The translations under genes and the position numbers were made by a program. The notes under the pieces were generated by a model. It was given only the letters and a program-made list of their open reading frames with translations, searched no databases and was not told the origin of the DNA. Source: Uranotaenia lowii (taxonomy: Eukaryota > Arthropoda > Insecta > Diptera > Culicidae). Taken from it: 64,000 bases of DNA. The DNA is taken from NCBI RefSeq assembly GCF_029784155.1, contig NC_073692.1, positions 373,740,813 through 373,804,812 of the forward strand. The letters are read 5' to 3'. This document shows positions 11,536 to 22,899 of the stretch, in pieces. Within the stretch, counting starts at the first letter, position 1. Each line of letters begins with the position of its first letter.

Positions 11536-12445
11536 TGTTATTTTTGTCATTTTTGTCATTTTTGTCATTTTTGTCATTTTTGTCATTTTTGTCATTTTGT
11601 CATTTTTGTCATTTTTGTCATTTTTGTCATTTTTGTCATTTTTGTCATTTTTGTCATTTTTGTCATTTTTGTCATTTTTGTCATTTTTGTCATTTTTGTC
11701 ATTTTTGTCATTTTTGTCATTTTTGTCATTTTTGTCATTTTTGTCATTTTTGTCAATTTTGTCATTTTTGTCATTTTTGTCATTTTTGTCATTTTTGTCA
11801 TTTTTGTCATTTTTGTCATTTTTGTCATTTTTGTCATTTTTGTCATTTTTGTCATTTTTGTCATTTTTGTCATTTTTGTCATTTTTGTCATTTTTGTCAT
11901 TTTTGTCATTTTTGTCAATTTTGTCATTTTTGTCATTTTTGTCATTTTTGTCAATTTTGTCATTTTTGTCATTTTTGTCATTTTTGTCATTTTTGTCATT
12001 TTTGTCATTTTTGTCATTTTTGTCATTTTTGTCATTTCTGTCATTTTTGTCATTTTTGTCATTTTTGTCATTTTTGTCATTTTTGTCATTTTTGTCATTT
12101 TTGTCATTTTTGTAATTTTTGTAATTTTTGTCATTTTTGTCATTTTTGTCATTTTTGTCATTTTTGTCATTTTTGTCATTTTTGTCATTTTTGTCATTTT
12201 TGTCATTTTTGTCATTTTTGTCATTTTTGTCATTTTTGTCATTTTTGTCATTTTTGTCATTTTTGTCATTTTTGTCATTTTTGTCATTTTTGTCATTTTT
12301 GTCATTTTTGTCATTTTTGTCATTTTTGTCATTTTTGTCATTTTTGTCATTTTTGTCATTTTTGTCATTTTTGTCATTTTTGTCATTTTTGTCATTTTTG
12401 TCATTTTTGTCATTTTTGTCATTTTTGTCAATTTTGTCATTTTTG
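11536..12445. repeat. 9-bp tandem satellite (CATTTTTGT)n
   Basis: About 100 head-to-tail copies of the 9-mer CATTTTTGT (reverse complement ACAAAAATG). Variants are few: CAATTTTGT in about six units, one CATTTCTGT, two TAATTTTTG-type units near 12112-12130, and one unit short by a T near 11592. Because the unit is a multiple of three and contains no stop in most frames, long false reading frames (for example repeated Val-Ile-Phe or Met-Thr-Lys) appear on both strands. They should not be annotated as proteins. The homogeneity indicates recent slippage or unequal exchange. Confidence 0.97.
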
Positions 12446-15400
12446 ACATAATTATGTTAAAACGACTATGATCGTAACATAAAAAAGTAAAATTTTCTCA
12501 GCTTTCGTTTTTTTTTTGACACAGAATGTATTGTTTTGCATTTGAATAATCTTCAGACCCCCCGAATCATCTTTTATTAAAAATTTTAAATACTTGATGA
12601 TGCAAAATCGATTTTGATCGAATTGCCATAGAGTTTTTTCTGAAATTTCTGGAGCTCATGATGCTCAGCAACTTAACTCAAAACGCTTCGAAGAATGCAA
12701 TCAACATTTCCTCAAAAAAATTCCTTTTACAAATCTTCCAGTTTGATTTACTTTCGGATACGATTCGCTAATTTTGTTATTGAGATATTTATCCCAAAGG
12801 TAGAGCACAACCCTTATAAAAAGGATTTGTTTACGACTGAGCTTTACCTGCTTGCCTGTTTCCCACAAATCGTGTCGGACATTTCTCGGAGAAAAACTTC
12901 TGTGAATCACATGCACGCACGTGTTTTCACACACAAGCTATGAATGTTTGAGATTGCATGAGGGGATGCCAGCCAGGATTATTATTATTATTATCATTAG
13001 CATATACGCAACCAAAACCGGGCAGATTTTTTTCCCAATCCAACCATTTATGAAAAGGCGAATGGTTGAGGAAGCTCCGAGCTTTATTACGGCCCCACTA
13101 TACCGTAAGTAATATGGTTTTGATGAAAATTTGTCGGAGCATGGATGATTGCATCGGAATAGGTCGAAGCTTTCTGCGCGTGTGTGTTCTGCGTCTAATC
13201 CGGGGCGCGTTTTGCGTACCAAGAATTTTAGGAAGCGATGAGGGTAGTGAATCAGAAAATGGAGGACAGGACCCGAGGAGCCTGATTTGGGTGCCATCCA
13301 GCTGGAACTGATATGCGAGAATGCTCCCCAAAATAGGCACTGCAAGAGTTTGAAAAGCCCCCATGTGAGAAGCAGCTTTATGGTCGATGCTATTTTTGAA
13401 ATTTTCATCCCATTCAGATGCTTCTATTACCAATCAAGCTTACAGAGGGAACATCATTAGGCGCCTTTTTGATGCTAAGCATGATCTTTTCATTATGTTT
13501 TATTGAAAATTCCTTTTTTTTGTGCTTTGTTTCATAAATCATGAATCTCCTAATAAAAAGTTTAAGTTAAAGAACACATTCTTAGATTATTGGGAAGCTT
13601 ATATTTTATATTTAATTTTCAGTTATTGTTACACCCATACTAAAATTAAATCAAATTGCTTATCGACAATCTGCTCGTTGAATTTCAACGGTCATATAAT
13701 AACAAGCCCTCCTCCAAAATAAAAAAAAAAAGCGCAGTGATAAACTCTGCAATAAAACACTCATAAAGCTGATGAGGGAATGTTTACATTGGAGCTTATT
13801 CATGATACCTCATCAAGTTGCTTCCTCAGCTCCACCCTACAATTCCACCCATTCACCGATTGCAAATTACCCATTCATTAGTCGAAGTTTTTTATTTTAC
13901 TTTTTTCTGCAACTACGCTGCTACTCGAAAACACGTCACGGTGCTTGTTGGTGGTGCAAATTATGCATGCATGCATGTTTGTTTTGATGTATAGCACAAG
14001 TATGAATGGAAAAGAGGTTCACGCATTGGAGCCATCGCATCAATTGACATTATCAGTACAAACATGGAAAGTGTTGTTATGTTTTTCAAATCATTATCTA
14101 CCTTATTATTTGCTTTGAAAAGTTTAATGAAGAGATGATTTTTTAAATGTTGTTGGCAGTTAGCCGTTGCCAAATTTTGGTGCCATGCCTTTGAAGATGA
14201 GTAATTTTGCTAGAATAATAGGGGTTGAATGTTAAAAAAATTCTCTCAGATTCAATATGCGGGGAGCACAGAAGTTAAATTGTGATTTTACTGAAAGTAT
14301 TTTGGTACCTCGATAAATCTGCCTTTTTGAAAATTTTGAAAGCATGACGATGCCCATTCCTTACCAAAAAGTGGCATAACTGTGCTTTGGAAATTTAATT
14401 TGAAACTGCACTGTACCACTTTTATTCGGGCAAAATGACGTCAAATTTTGCTTCTAAGAAATGATAGCAAACATATGTAGGTATAATTTTGCTTAAAAGT
14501 CTGATCGGGATACCATAAAATAGTAAAAAAAACATCCGCAACAATTTCGGTATGGTGAAAGGTAAAATGTTTGAAAATCTAGCATTTTGATGATTAAATA
14601 AAAAAAATTCACTTATAAATTCGCATTGATTAAATCTTATTCAAGTTTTTTATATTTTTCTTGTGAATAAGTTGTAATTCTTAATACAGCATCCAGCATA
14701 CGTTGAAGTTTAATTAAGATTCGTTTACATATTTCGTTTACATATTTCCATATATGCACATTAGGGTGTTCCAAAATTGCATAATTTCTGGAATCTGGGG
14801 GCTCACCCTCCAAATGGTAGATTAGGATGTGGAAAACAAACTTTTGTATGGGGCCGACTAAAAAAATCATGTTTAAAGGTTTCACAAGGGCGATCTTTGA
14901 AAAAAATCCACGTTCAATTCAAGAATTTCATATTTGATTTTAAATAAATTCTGGGTCCAAAAATTTTCGCAAAATTAGTATATTTTCAATTTTTAAAAAT
15001 TTTGTTTGGGTTAAATCCTACACGTAAAAAATGAAAAATGAACCAAATTCGTATAAAAATTGAAAATAGAAAATTTTGTATTCAACTGACCAAACTGTGT
15101 ACCTAGCGTAAAATATTTGTGATACCAATGCCATCAAAAGATGCAGATTTTTGTTTGTATCATCGTGTGAAGAGCTATTCACGGTTTAATCCTTATTCAA
15201 AATTACAATTTAGGATATTTTTTATTTAGTTTATCAAATTCGTCTTAATAAATACCTATTTTAAAATCAAAATACTTGCAAAAAAGTCTTGGATGGTCAA
15301 AAGAAATCATCAGAAGGCCATATGCCAAATTTGAGCTGAATCTGACAACGGAAAAGGGTTGCACTGAATCTCAAGTGTGAGAGGGATTCTGAGACATTGT

Positions 15401-15894
15401 GTTCTGAAGAGGCATAAATACTGGTTTTACATCCATTTTTTTCTTTACCAATCGATTGCTTAGTTATGTCAATTTTATTAAAATTTCAATTAAGACTAAC
15501 ATTTCACCTGAAGACTGAAACTCGATTGGACTTAAAACAAAAAAGTTATGACTATTCAAAGATTGTATTTTGGTCGCAAATTGTCTTGTTAAACGCAATG
15601 AGTAAAATGTGCTCATTGAGTCTTCAACCAGAATAATAATAATGTAATGTATAATGTAATACTACTAAATGGTCGGGCAATTTTGAGCAATTTTTGAAAA
15701 GTTTGAATAAAGGGCACATTTGAACAAAATTTAGGCACTATTCTAAAGCATACAAGAAGAAAAAATAAGAAAACTACTTGAAATTGAAAGGTTTCATTGA
15801 TTCACAGAATCGTATCAGTATCGAGATCGTAGCTAAGAATTCTACAAACATTTTTGTTCATCTTGAATTTTTTTTTAACCGTTTTTAACACAAA
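12446..15894. other. Unassigned AT-rich region
   Basis: No recognisable gene. A short ATT microsatellite sits at about 12980-13000 and an ATGC microsatellite at about 13965-13977. Open frames at 12938-13433 overlap on both strands without recognisable motifs. I see nothing else. Confidence 0.5.
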
Positions 15895-16062
15895 ATGTAA
15901 AAAATCTCAAAGATAAATCTGATTTTTTTATTCGATTAAGCAAATAGTCTGAATAAACCCGGGAAAAATCCGGGAAATTAAAACAAAACTTGGGTATCCT
16001 GGCCAGATTTGACTAATCTCGAATAATTATTGGATTTATGAGCAAGCCTGGATATATCAAGA
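15895..16062 (+). repeat. Dispersed repeat B, copy 1
   Basis: Blocks GATTAAGCAAATAGTCTGAA, CCAGATTTGACT and GAGCAAGCCTGGATATATC occur in the same order in reverse complement at about 31715-31865. The class is unknown; the second copy lies inside an hAT-like miniature element, so one of the two contexts is a secondary insertion or capture. Confidence 0.7.
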
Positions 16063-16250
16063 AAATCTGGAATAAACGATACTCAAAGTGTAAACTTATC
16101 TACAGTAAAGATACAAGAATACACCCAAAATATACTTTTTTTTATTGTGAGGATTGCAATTTTAAGTTATTTGGAGTTATTGTAGCTCAAAAAGAGTCAT
16201 TTTTCAACAGAAATTGCATAAAAACTTCAAAACAAAAATGAATTTTGGTA

Positions 16251-17051
16251 CCGTAATCCGGGGTAAGTTTGATAACTTTTTTCAATATTTTTCGATTATT
16301 AAAATTTGATTTGAAAACCGATTTCGTTTTTGTTTAGAATTTGATGCTTTGGGGTAACATTGATCAGTCTACGGTTTTGACGAGTTTTCTTGATCTTGGT
16401 TTAGATTTCTTCGTGGTCCAAAAAAACAACATCGCAACATCACATTAAGGTTAAGGCTGAACAACAATTGAAATCGAAAGATGGACAATTATGCTGCAGA
16501 AACTAAGCGGCTAAATTTTTTAACACTAATCTTAAAATTTTAATAACAAATAAAACGAAATTTTGCCTCCGTTCAATTCCCTCACATTTTTCTCTTTTAA
16601 TTTTTACCTTCAAACTTTACCAATTGATGGGGTTTTTTGCCTTTTGTCCTAGACTGGCTTACTCTTGGAAAATATCCCTTTTTTATAGTATCAAAAATTT
16701 ACCTCAAAATACAACAAAACTACATCAAAACTATACATTCACAAAAGAAAAAAGTTTAACTGTCACATAAATCAATCTGCTGCTTCTAAATGCTATGATT
16801 TCATCAGGAAGGATGTTTGTTTGCGAGCCTTTGAAAAATAGATATTTCAAGATTGTGGAATAACATTTTAACTTACATTTGAAATTAAAAAAAAAACCAT
16901 TTTTTCCCAATTTAAATTTCAACTTTTAGGTTTTAAAACGTAAAAATAGGTTTTGAGATATTTTAACTTTAGACTTAGTAATCTATGATTATGTGGAAAA
17001 ATTCATATTGGTCAAAATTACCCTGGCGAGTAATGTTATCCCGTTTTACGG
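16251..17051. mobile_element. TA-flanked miniature DNA element, copy 1
   Basis: An 801-bp non-coding element flanked by TA on both sides (16249-16250 and 17052-17053). The ends are imperfect inverted repeats, CCGTAATCCGGGGTAA against CCGTAAAACGGGATAA. A related copy in the same orientation lies at 58968-59863 with the same TA flanks. Both keep internal blocks such as GGTAACATTGATCAGTCT near the left end. TA duplication suggests mobilisation by a Tc1/mariner-type transposase; no transposase is present. It abuts the RTE-type LINE on the right. Confidence 0.8.
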
Positions 17052-17138
17052 TAATCCGTTTTCCACAAAAGACGCGCAAAATGATCATCTAAAAGCTCAC
17101 CGAACAAATAATGTTGAGATAATGTCACCCACAGATAA

Positions 17139-18884
17139 TGGCAAAGACCCACGCGACGAAAAGGGACTAGCGATTGGAAACTTGGAACATGGAACTGCCG
17201 ATCTTTAAATTTTGTGGGCAGTACCCACGTGCTCTCCAACGAATTGAAGAGCCGCAAATTCGACATCGTAGCGCTGCAGGAGGTATGCTGGAAGGGCTCC
17301 ACGGTACGAACGTATCCAGATGGTCGTGCCATCTACCAGAGCTGCGGCAACACACACGAGCTTGGAACAGCTTTTATAGTGATGGGAAAGATGCAAAAGC
17401 GCGTGATCGGGTGGTGGCCGATCAACTCACGAATGTGCCGGTTGAGAATCAAGGGCCGGTTCTTCAACATCAGCATCATCAACGTGCACAGCCCTCACCT
17501 CGGAAGTACCGGTGACGACAAAGACGAATTTTACGCGCAACTGGAGCGTGAATACGACCGCTGCCCAAAACATGATGTCAAGATCGTCATCGGGGATTTC
17601 AATGCTCAGGTCGGCCAGGAGGAGGAATTCAAACCGACAATTGGAAGGTTCAGTGCACACCAGCTGACCAACGAAAACGGCCTCAGACTTATTGATTTCG
17701 CCGCCTCCAAACAAATGGCCGTACGTAGTACCTTTTTCCAGCACCGCCTCCCACACAAGTACACCTGGAGATCACCGTACCAAACTCAATCACAGATCGA
17801 CCATGTTTTGATCGACAGCCGGCACTTCTCGGACATCATCGACGTCAGATCCTGTCGGGGCGCCAACATCGAGTCGGACCATTATCTGGTGATGGTGAAG
17901 ATGCGCCCAAAACTCTCCGTAGTGAACAACACGCGAAACCGGCGCCTGCCTCGGTTAAATATCGCGCGACTGAAGCAACCTGAGGTCGCGGCAGACTACG
18001 CGCAATCGGTCGAAGCAGCGCTGCCGGCAGAGGGCGAGCTTGACGAAGCCCCTCTCGAGGACTGTTGGGATACCATCAAAACAGCCATCAACAGTGCTGC
18101 GGAGAACGTCATCGGTTATGTGGAGCGATCTCGACGGAACGACTGGTTCGACGAGGAGTGTAGGAGGGTAATGGACGAAGAGAATGCCGCGCGGGCGGCA
18201 GTAGTGCAAAGAGGCACCCGTCGAAATGTGGAAAATCACCGACAGCGGAAGAGGCAGCGAGTCCGACTTTTCCAGGAGAAAAAGCGCCGCCTGGAGGAGG
18301 AGGAGCTCGAGGAGCTGGAGCAGCTGCATCGTTCCCAAGAAACACGAAAGTTCTATCAGAAACTCAACGCATCCCGCAAAGGCTTCGTGCCGCAAGCCGA
18401 AATGTGCCGGGATAAGGACGGGGGTATCCTGACGAACAATCGTGAGGTGATCAAAAGGTGGAAGCAGCACTTCGATGAACACCTGAACGGCGCACATGCA
18501 GGAGATCAAGACGGTGGGGGAAGGTACATCGCCGGCGTAGCCAACGACGAAGAGGAGCCACTCCCAACGATGAGTGAAGTTAAGCAGGCCATTCGCCAGC
18601 TGAATAGAAACAAGTCGGCTGGGAAGGATGGCATCGCAGCTGAACTCATCAAAATGGGCCCGGACAGGTTGGCCGATTGCCTACACCGGTTGATAATCCG
18701 GATCTGGGACATAGAACAGCTACCGGAGGAGTGGAAGGAGGGGGTAATATGCCCCATCTACAAGAAGGGCGACAAATTGGACTGTGAGATCTACCGAGCG
18801 ATCACTGTCCTCAATGCCGCCTACAAAGTGTTGTCCCGAATCCTACTCCGCCGCCTAACGCCACAAGCAAACAGATTCGTGTGA
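17139..18884 (+). pseudogene. RTE-type endonuclease and N-terminal RT
   Basis: The frame opens after a stop at 17136 and reads KLGTWNCRSLN before the first in-frame alternative start, so the endonuclease begins upstream of 17214. Endonuclease motifs: VALQEVCWKG, IVIGDFNAQVG, QIDHVLIDSRHF and IESDHYLVM, which supply the usual Glu, Asp/Asn and Asp/His catalytic residues. A charged, probably coiled-coil linker (RRLEEEELEELEQL, about residues 360-380) leads to RT motifs NKSAGKDGIAAELIKMG and VICPIYKKGD. The protein would nick target DNA and prime reverse transcription. A TGA at 18882-18884 interrupts the expected QANRFVGSYQAGF-like junction; the same frame continues directly after it, so this is one point mutation. 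Confidence 0.88.
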
Positions 18885-19457
18885 AGTCATCAGGTCGGCT
18901 TTATGGAAGGACGGTCTACGACGGACCAGATATTCACATTACGGCAAATCCTCCAAAAATGCCGGGAACACCAAGTCCCTACGCACCATCTATTCATCGA
19001 CTTCAAAGCCGCATACGCCACGATCGACCGTAACGAGCTATGGAAAATCATGGACGAGTACGGCTTTTCCGGGAAGCTGATCAGACTGATCAAGGCGACG
19101 ATGGATGGAACGCAGTGCTGTGTGCGGATTTCGGGTGAATTGTCGAGTTCATTCGAATCGCGCAGGGGGCTTCGACAAGGTGATGGTCTATCCTGCACGA
19201 TGTTCAACGTGGCGCTAGAAGGAGTTATTCGACGAGCGGTGGGCGAAATGCGGGGCACGATTTTCAACAGATCCAGTCAACTTATCTGCTTTGCCGATGA
19301 CATTGATATAGTCGGCAGATCATCTGCGGCGGTGGAGGAGATCTACCGCAAACTGAAACGCGAAGCAGGAAGGATTGGGTTGATGATTAATACGTCCAAG
19401 ACAAAGTGGCATGCTGGCCTGCGGATCCGAGACCGACCGAACCCGCCTGTCCAGTAA
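18885..19457 (+). pseudogene. RTE-type RT catalytic core
   Basis: Same frame as the preceding segment, resumed after the TGA. It begins SHQVGFMEGRSTTDQIF and contains motif A (HLFIDFKAAYATIDR), GELSSSFESRRGLRQGD with the motif B glycine-rich turn, and the catalytic FADDIDIVG at about 19290-19315. In motif A the residue after AAY is Ala where Asp is common in this family, another possible lesion. The frame ends at 19455-19457, but homologous sequence continues in a second frame from about 19430, so a frameshift occurred there. Confidence 0.88.
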
Positions 19458-19990
19458 TAACAAGGTCACGATCGACGGCGACGAGCTGGAGATAGTCGAA
19501 GACTTTGTCTATCTCGGCTCATTGGTGACCGCAGACAATGACACCAGCCGTGAGATCCGGAGGCGAATTATCAGCGGAAGTCGTGCCCTACTATGGACTC
19601 CACAAGCAACTGCGGTCGAGAAGACTTTGCCCCCGCACGAAGTGTAACCTGTATATGACGCTTATTAGACCGGTTGTTCTCTACGGGCACGAGACATGGG
19701 ATATTGCTCGAGGAGGGACCTGCGTACACTCGGGGTATTCGAGCGACGAGTGTTAAGAACCATCTTTGGCGGCGTACAGGAGAACGGAGTGTGGAGGCGA
19801 AGGATGAACCACGAGCTCGCGCGACTCTACGGCGAACCCAGTATCCAGAAGGTGGTGAAGGCTGGCCGGATACGCTGGGGCGGGACATGTTGCGAGAATG
19901 CCGGACGACTGTCCTGCAAAACAAGTGGAGCATGATCTGGCAAACGTGGGGTGCCCGAGGAATTGGAGATCGGTTGCCATGGACCGAGTG
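19430..19990 (+). pseudogene. RTE-type C-terminal region, frameshifted
   Basis: The C-terminal third can be followed through three frames: NNKVTIDGDELEIVEDFVYL up to about 19590, then GLHKQLRSRRL and LIRPVVLYGHETW up to about 19705, then DLRTLGVFERRVLRTIFGGV and EPSIQKVVKAGRIRWGG to about 19900. This is the thumb and C-terminal domain typical of RTE-type proteins. At least two frameshifts within it, plus the one at 19430, show long neutral decay. Overlapping open frames on the minus strand are shadows. Confidence 0.8.
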
Positions 19991-20049
19991 AATGTTAGGG
20001 AATTATGTTCGTCAAGTTATGTCGTGAGACGGAATACTATGTAAATAAA

Positions 20050-20227
20050 TAAAATAACCAAATTCAACCCCCTATCGATCTACGTCTTTAATACTTTTAC
20101 TTTTCTATCTGCTATGTACAATAGTATTTACTAGAGAATAACTATAAAACGTAATAAAAACTGATTTTGGCTCCTTTAAACCCAGTGTATGAGCCGTTTG
20201 AAATAAATACATTGTAAAAAAAAAAAA
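20050..20227 (+). mobile_element. LINE 3' fragment nested in RTE tail
   Basis: A 178-bp insert ending in a poly(A) of about 12, bounded by a perfect 34-bp direct duplication (20016-20049 and 20228-20261) of the RTE tail. Its last 60 bp match the 3' end of the LINE fragment at 3147-3230 (opposite strand). It is therefore a strongly 5'-truncated LINE copy that landed in the RTE 3' tail. The alternative, two RTE tails side by side, fits less well because the intervening sequence carries its own poly(A). Confidence 0.75.
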
Positions 20228-20284
20228 GTTATGTCGTGAGACGGAATACTATGTAAATAAAAATAAATAAATGGACTCCGAAAT

Positions 20285-20650
20285 TTATAAGGAGGAGTGC
20301 CTTAAGAAACTTTTTTTCGTACATTAGATCTCACAAAGGACCAGTAAAGTTTTCGCCAGATTTGGCAAGCTGCCACTACAGCTAAGAGATATGTACAGTG
20401 GTATCGGACCAACGGGTGGATTTTGTCGAAAAGTACATCAACCCACCCAACTGCCCCTAAATTCCGCCCTATCGCAAAATTTTGGGCAATTGTCAAGCAG
20501 AAGATGAAGAAGAATGGTAGGACGACTCGGGATGCATCAGAGATGAAGGATTGTGGAACAAAATGGCTGCTGAGGTCAGTGAATAGGGTGTCCAAACTAT
20601 CATGAGTGGTTTTCGACGAAAAGTTCAAAATTTCATTAAAACACCATCGG
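20285..20650 (+). pseudogene. DD37E transposase relic
   Basis: Translated across several frames, this stretch recovers PDLASCHY (second catalytic Asp), RYVQWYRTNG, VDFVEKYINPPNCP, KFRPIAKFWAIVKQK (where the usual PIE has become PIA, losing the catalytic Glu), and TTRDASEMK. The same DLASCHY and RPIEKYWAIVK blocks occur in the copies at 30532 and 39837, so it is a more diverged member of the same Tc1/mariner group. No terminal inverted repeats remain. It starts directly after the RTE/LINE nest and carries stops and frameshifts throughout. Confidence 0.75.
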
Positions 20651-22689
20651 AATAATTTTTTTCTTATTTTTGCTTTGAAGTGCAATAAAAAACCTACATT
20701 TTGATTAGAAAACATTTTTAATTCGTTCACATAGCTCCGAGATAGACCCTTTTTAATGCGTCCAGATTTTGCGTGATCCATGCTTTACGCACATCAAATT
20801 TTGGGTAACTGTTTTTTTAACAACTTGTTTTAAGACACTTACACAGACATCCTATTTTCACAGAGAGAACAGAAAATCGAAGTGGTATATAATAAAGTTA
20901 AAAATGGTAATTTCTAGCGTGAATTCAAGCCACAAAAGTAACCGTTCACAACACAAACAACTAAATTTTTTATTGACCAAATTATATTCTTTTTGAAGGA
21001 AATTCGATTTGCATTCGTTGCTGTTATTTTTTTATTTATTTCAAATAAAATTGGTTTACTAAATACCACAATGAAAACAGTTCAGAAAAGTCCAGAGAGC
21101 GATTTCACGTCACGGAGGAATGTTTCAATTTTCTTTTTCTTTAAACTTATCAACTCTATGAAAATCAGCAAAACAAAGTACTTAAACTCTTTTCAAGTAG
21201 AAAATCGAATCATTTTCTCGTCTCGTGATTCTAAAACACCAAGACTGAAGGGGGGTGGTGGGCAGGAGGTAAGAGGTCTCGATTTCACACACCATTGCCA
21301 TGGTGTGCTCAATTTTTCCCGAAAAAGTATTTGAATTTTCCGTAACCAACACTTCTACCATATCCGGAAACTGAGCTACCGAAGAAACCCAAAAACTTAA
21401 CGGAAATATGATTCAATTTACCCAACTTTCATGCGGTCCTACTCCGAAACAAATTACGACCTTCTTTCGTTCTTTTTCCAGTGTCATCTAGGGGGCGATC
21501 GAACTGCTCTACTCTGTTATGCAATAAAAGCTGCATCTTTGTTTTCCCTTCTTACGGTTTCAATTTTCTTCTCCATTTGCAACAACTTTGCTCTTCAGAG
21601 CACAACAACACTCGATATTTGCCTTTTGTCAACCTGATGCTGTTGGTGAGGAGGAAAAACCCGAAGAAAAACCAACCCCAAACAACGTCGAGGAGAGAGC
21701 ACACTCAAGAGCAATAAATTGTTTGTTTTTCCACTATCCACTAAGACGTTAAAGGGGTCTCTTGAAGAAACGGGGGGGGGGGGGGGGGGGGGGTTAGTTT
21801 TCCACCCCCTTTTTACTTTTTTACCAACCCTCTAGGAAACACTTTTTCCATCGACGACGCTTTCTCATCCAACTACTTTATAGTACACCGCACACACCCC
21901 ATTTCAAGTGATGTTCTATTTTATTTAAGATAATAGTTTTGCTTTACATCAGAGAACCACAATCACCTTCCCTCTCTTCTTCCTCTTCTTTGATTCCTCC
22001 CACACCTCCACCCACTTTTTCTAAGAATGAGGGTGAAACATCATCTTGGCACAGTTTCTTCTCTTCAATGTGCGGTTGCAATTTCTCATGTTTCGAATAC
22101 GGTGATACTGTTTTAGTTTTGCTGTTTTGCTTGGTTTTTTTTCTCACACAACCAATCCAAGTTGATTTTGGTATTTTGCTTTCAGAAACCAAACCGAACT
22201 GAGCTTCGGTTTCGGAGGGAAAATCACTTACACTATTGGTTTGGGATTTCTCCTGGCTAAAGCCAGGGATCGCGGGAGCAATTCTATTGCAACAGTTGGC
22301 CGCACAACACAGTTTAACGTTTTCAGTCCCACATACTCGCGAATAGAACGAAATCAATCCGGTTGGAAAAAAAATACAATATAGAAGGGATTGATAAAAT
22401 GTTACACCAAACTGAAAACACTGAAACACCTTAACCCACTTAAGCCACCTGCGTGCAACTGGAGTGGGTGGATCGTTCTTTGGCAATATTTATACGGCTA
22501 CCCTGTGAACTTTTTTTTCGCAATACTTACTTTTTGCTTTTTGTCGAAGTAACAGTCTAGAGAGGTACACTTCTAGACTGCTTGTCGTCTGCGTGGATTT
22601 CTGTGTAATATAGAGCTGATTTACATTCTAAAATCCTAAATAAAGCCAGGTATTAAAAGGCAACCCCAGACAATTTATGAAGATCAATT
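20651..22689. other. Unassigned region
   Basis: No recognisable gene. It contains a run of 22 G at 21772-21793. Open frames of about 80-180 codons at 21939-22486 overlap on both strands and contain low-complexity Glu/Ser or Pro runs without motifs. Confidence 0.5.
21772..21793 (+). repeat. Poly(G) run of 22
   Basis: An uninterrupted run of 22 G in an AT-rich surrounding. It could form a G-quadruplex or be a polymerase or sequencing artefact; length is unreliable in such runs. Confidence 0.85.
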
Positions 22690-22699
22690 TAATATTCAA

Positions 22700-22760
22700 A
22701 TGAAAATGACAAAAACGACAAAAATGACAAAAATAAAAACGACAAAAATGACAAAAAAAA
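22700..22760. repeat. Short array of ACAAAAATG-like units
   Basis: About six imperfect units of ACAAAAATG / ACAAAAACG, the reverse complement of the 9-bp satellite unit at 11536-12445. It sits at the left edge of the 10-bp satellite. Confidence 0.75.
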
Positions 22761-22899
22761 ACAAACGCGAACAGAAAATAACATAAAAGTTTACAAAACT
22801 GCTCAAAATAAGCAATAGTAACAAAAAGTTGCAGAAAACTAGAAAAAAAAAAGAAAACTACAAAAAATAAACAAAAATTACAAAAAAATTAAGGGAAAA

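Larger units (their letters stand above)
17054..20049 (+). mobile_element. RTE-type LINE, decayed
   Basis: A plus-strand non-LTR element with a single ORF that joins an apurinic-type endonuclease to an RT and ends in a very short 3' region with a TGTAAATAAA-rich tail, the layout of RTE-clade LINEs such as those common in mosquitoes. It is disabled by one in-frame stop and at least three frameshifts. The 5' end is not defined; coding similarity begins near 17139. Its 3' tail was interrupted by a 178-bp LINE fragment (20050-20227) that left a 34-bp duplication. Confidence 0.85.

Noticed and set aside
11536..12445. CRISPR-like array
   Set aside because: Units are contiguous with no spacers; this is a eukaryotic minisatellite.
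11455..12471. Long open frames (338, 303, 285 and 172 codons) across 11.5-12.5 kb on both strands
   Set aside because: All are translations of a 9-bp satellite; a stop-free unit that is a multiple of three keeps every frame open.
12938..13433. 156- and 111-codon minus-strand frames
   Set aside because: They overlap in different frames with a third on the plus strand and show no motif; probably a chance GC-richer patch.
17955..18509. 184-codon minus-strand frame over the RTE-type ORF
   Set aside because: Shadow of the real plus-strand coding sequence; no motif on the minus strand.
21944..22486. 180-codon minus-strand frame
   Set aside because: No recognisable domain, low-complexity Glu and Pro runs, and an overlapping plus-strand frame of similar quality. 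Possible but unsupported.
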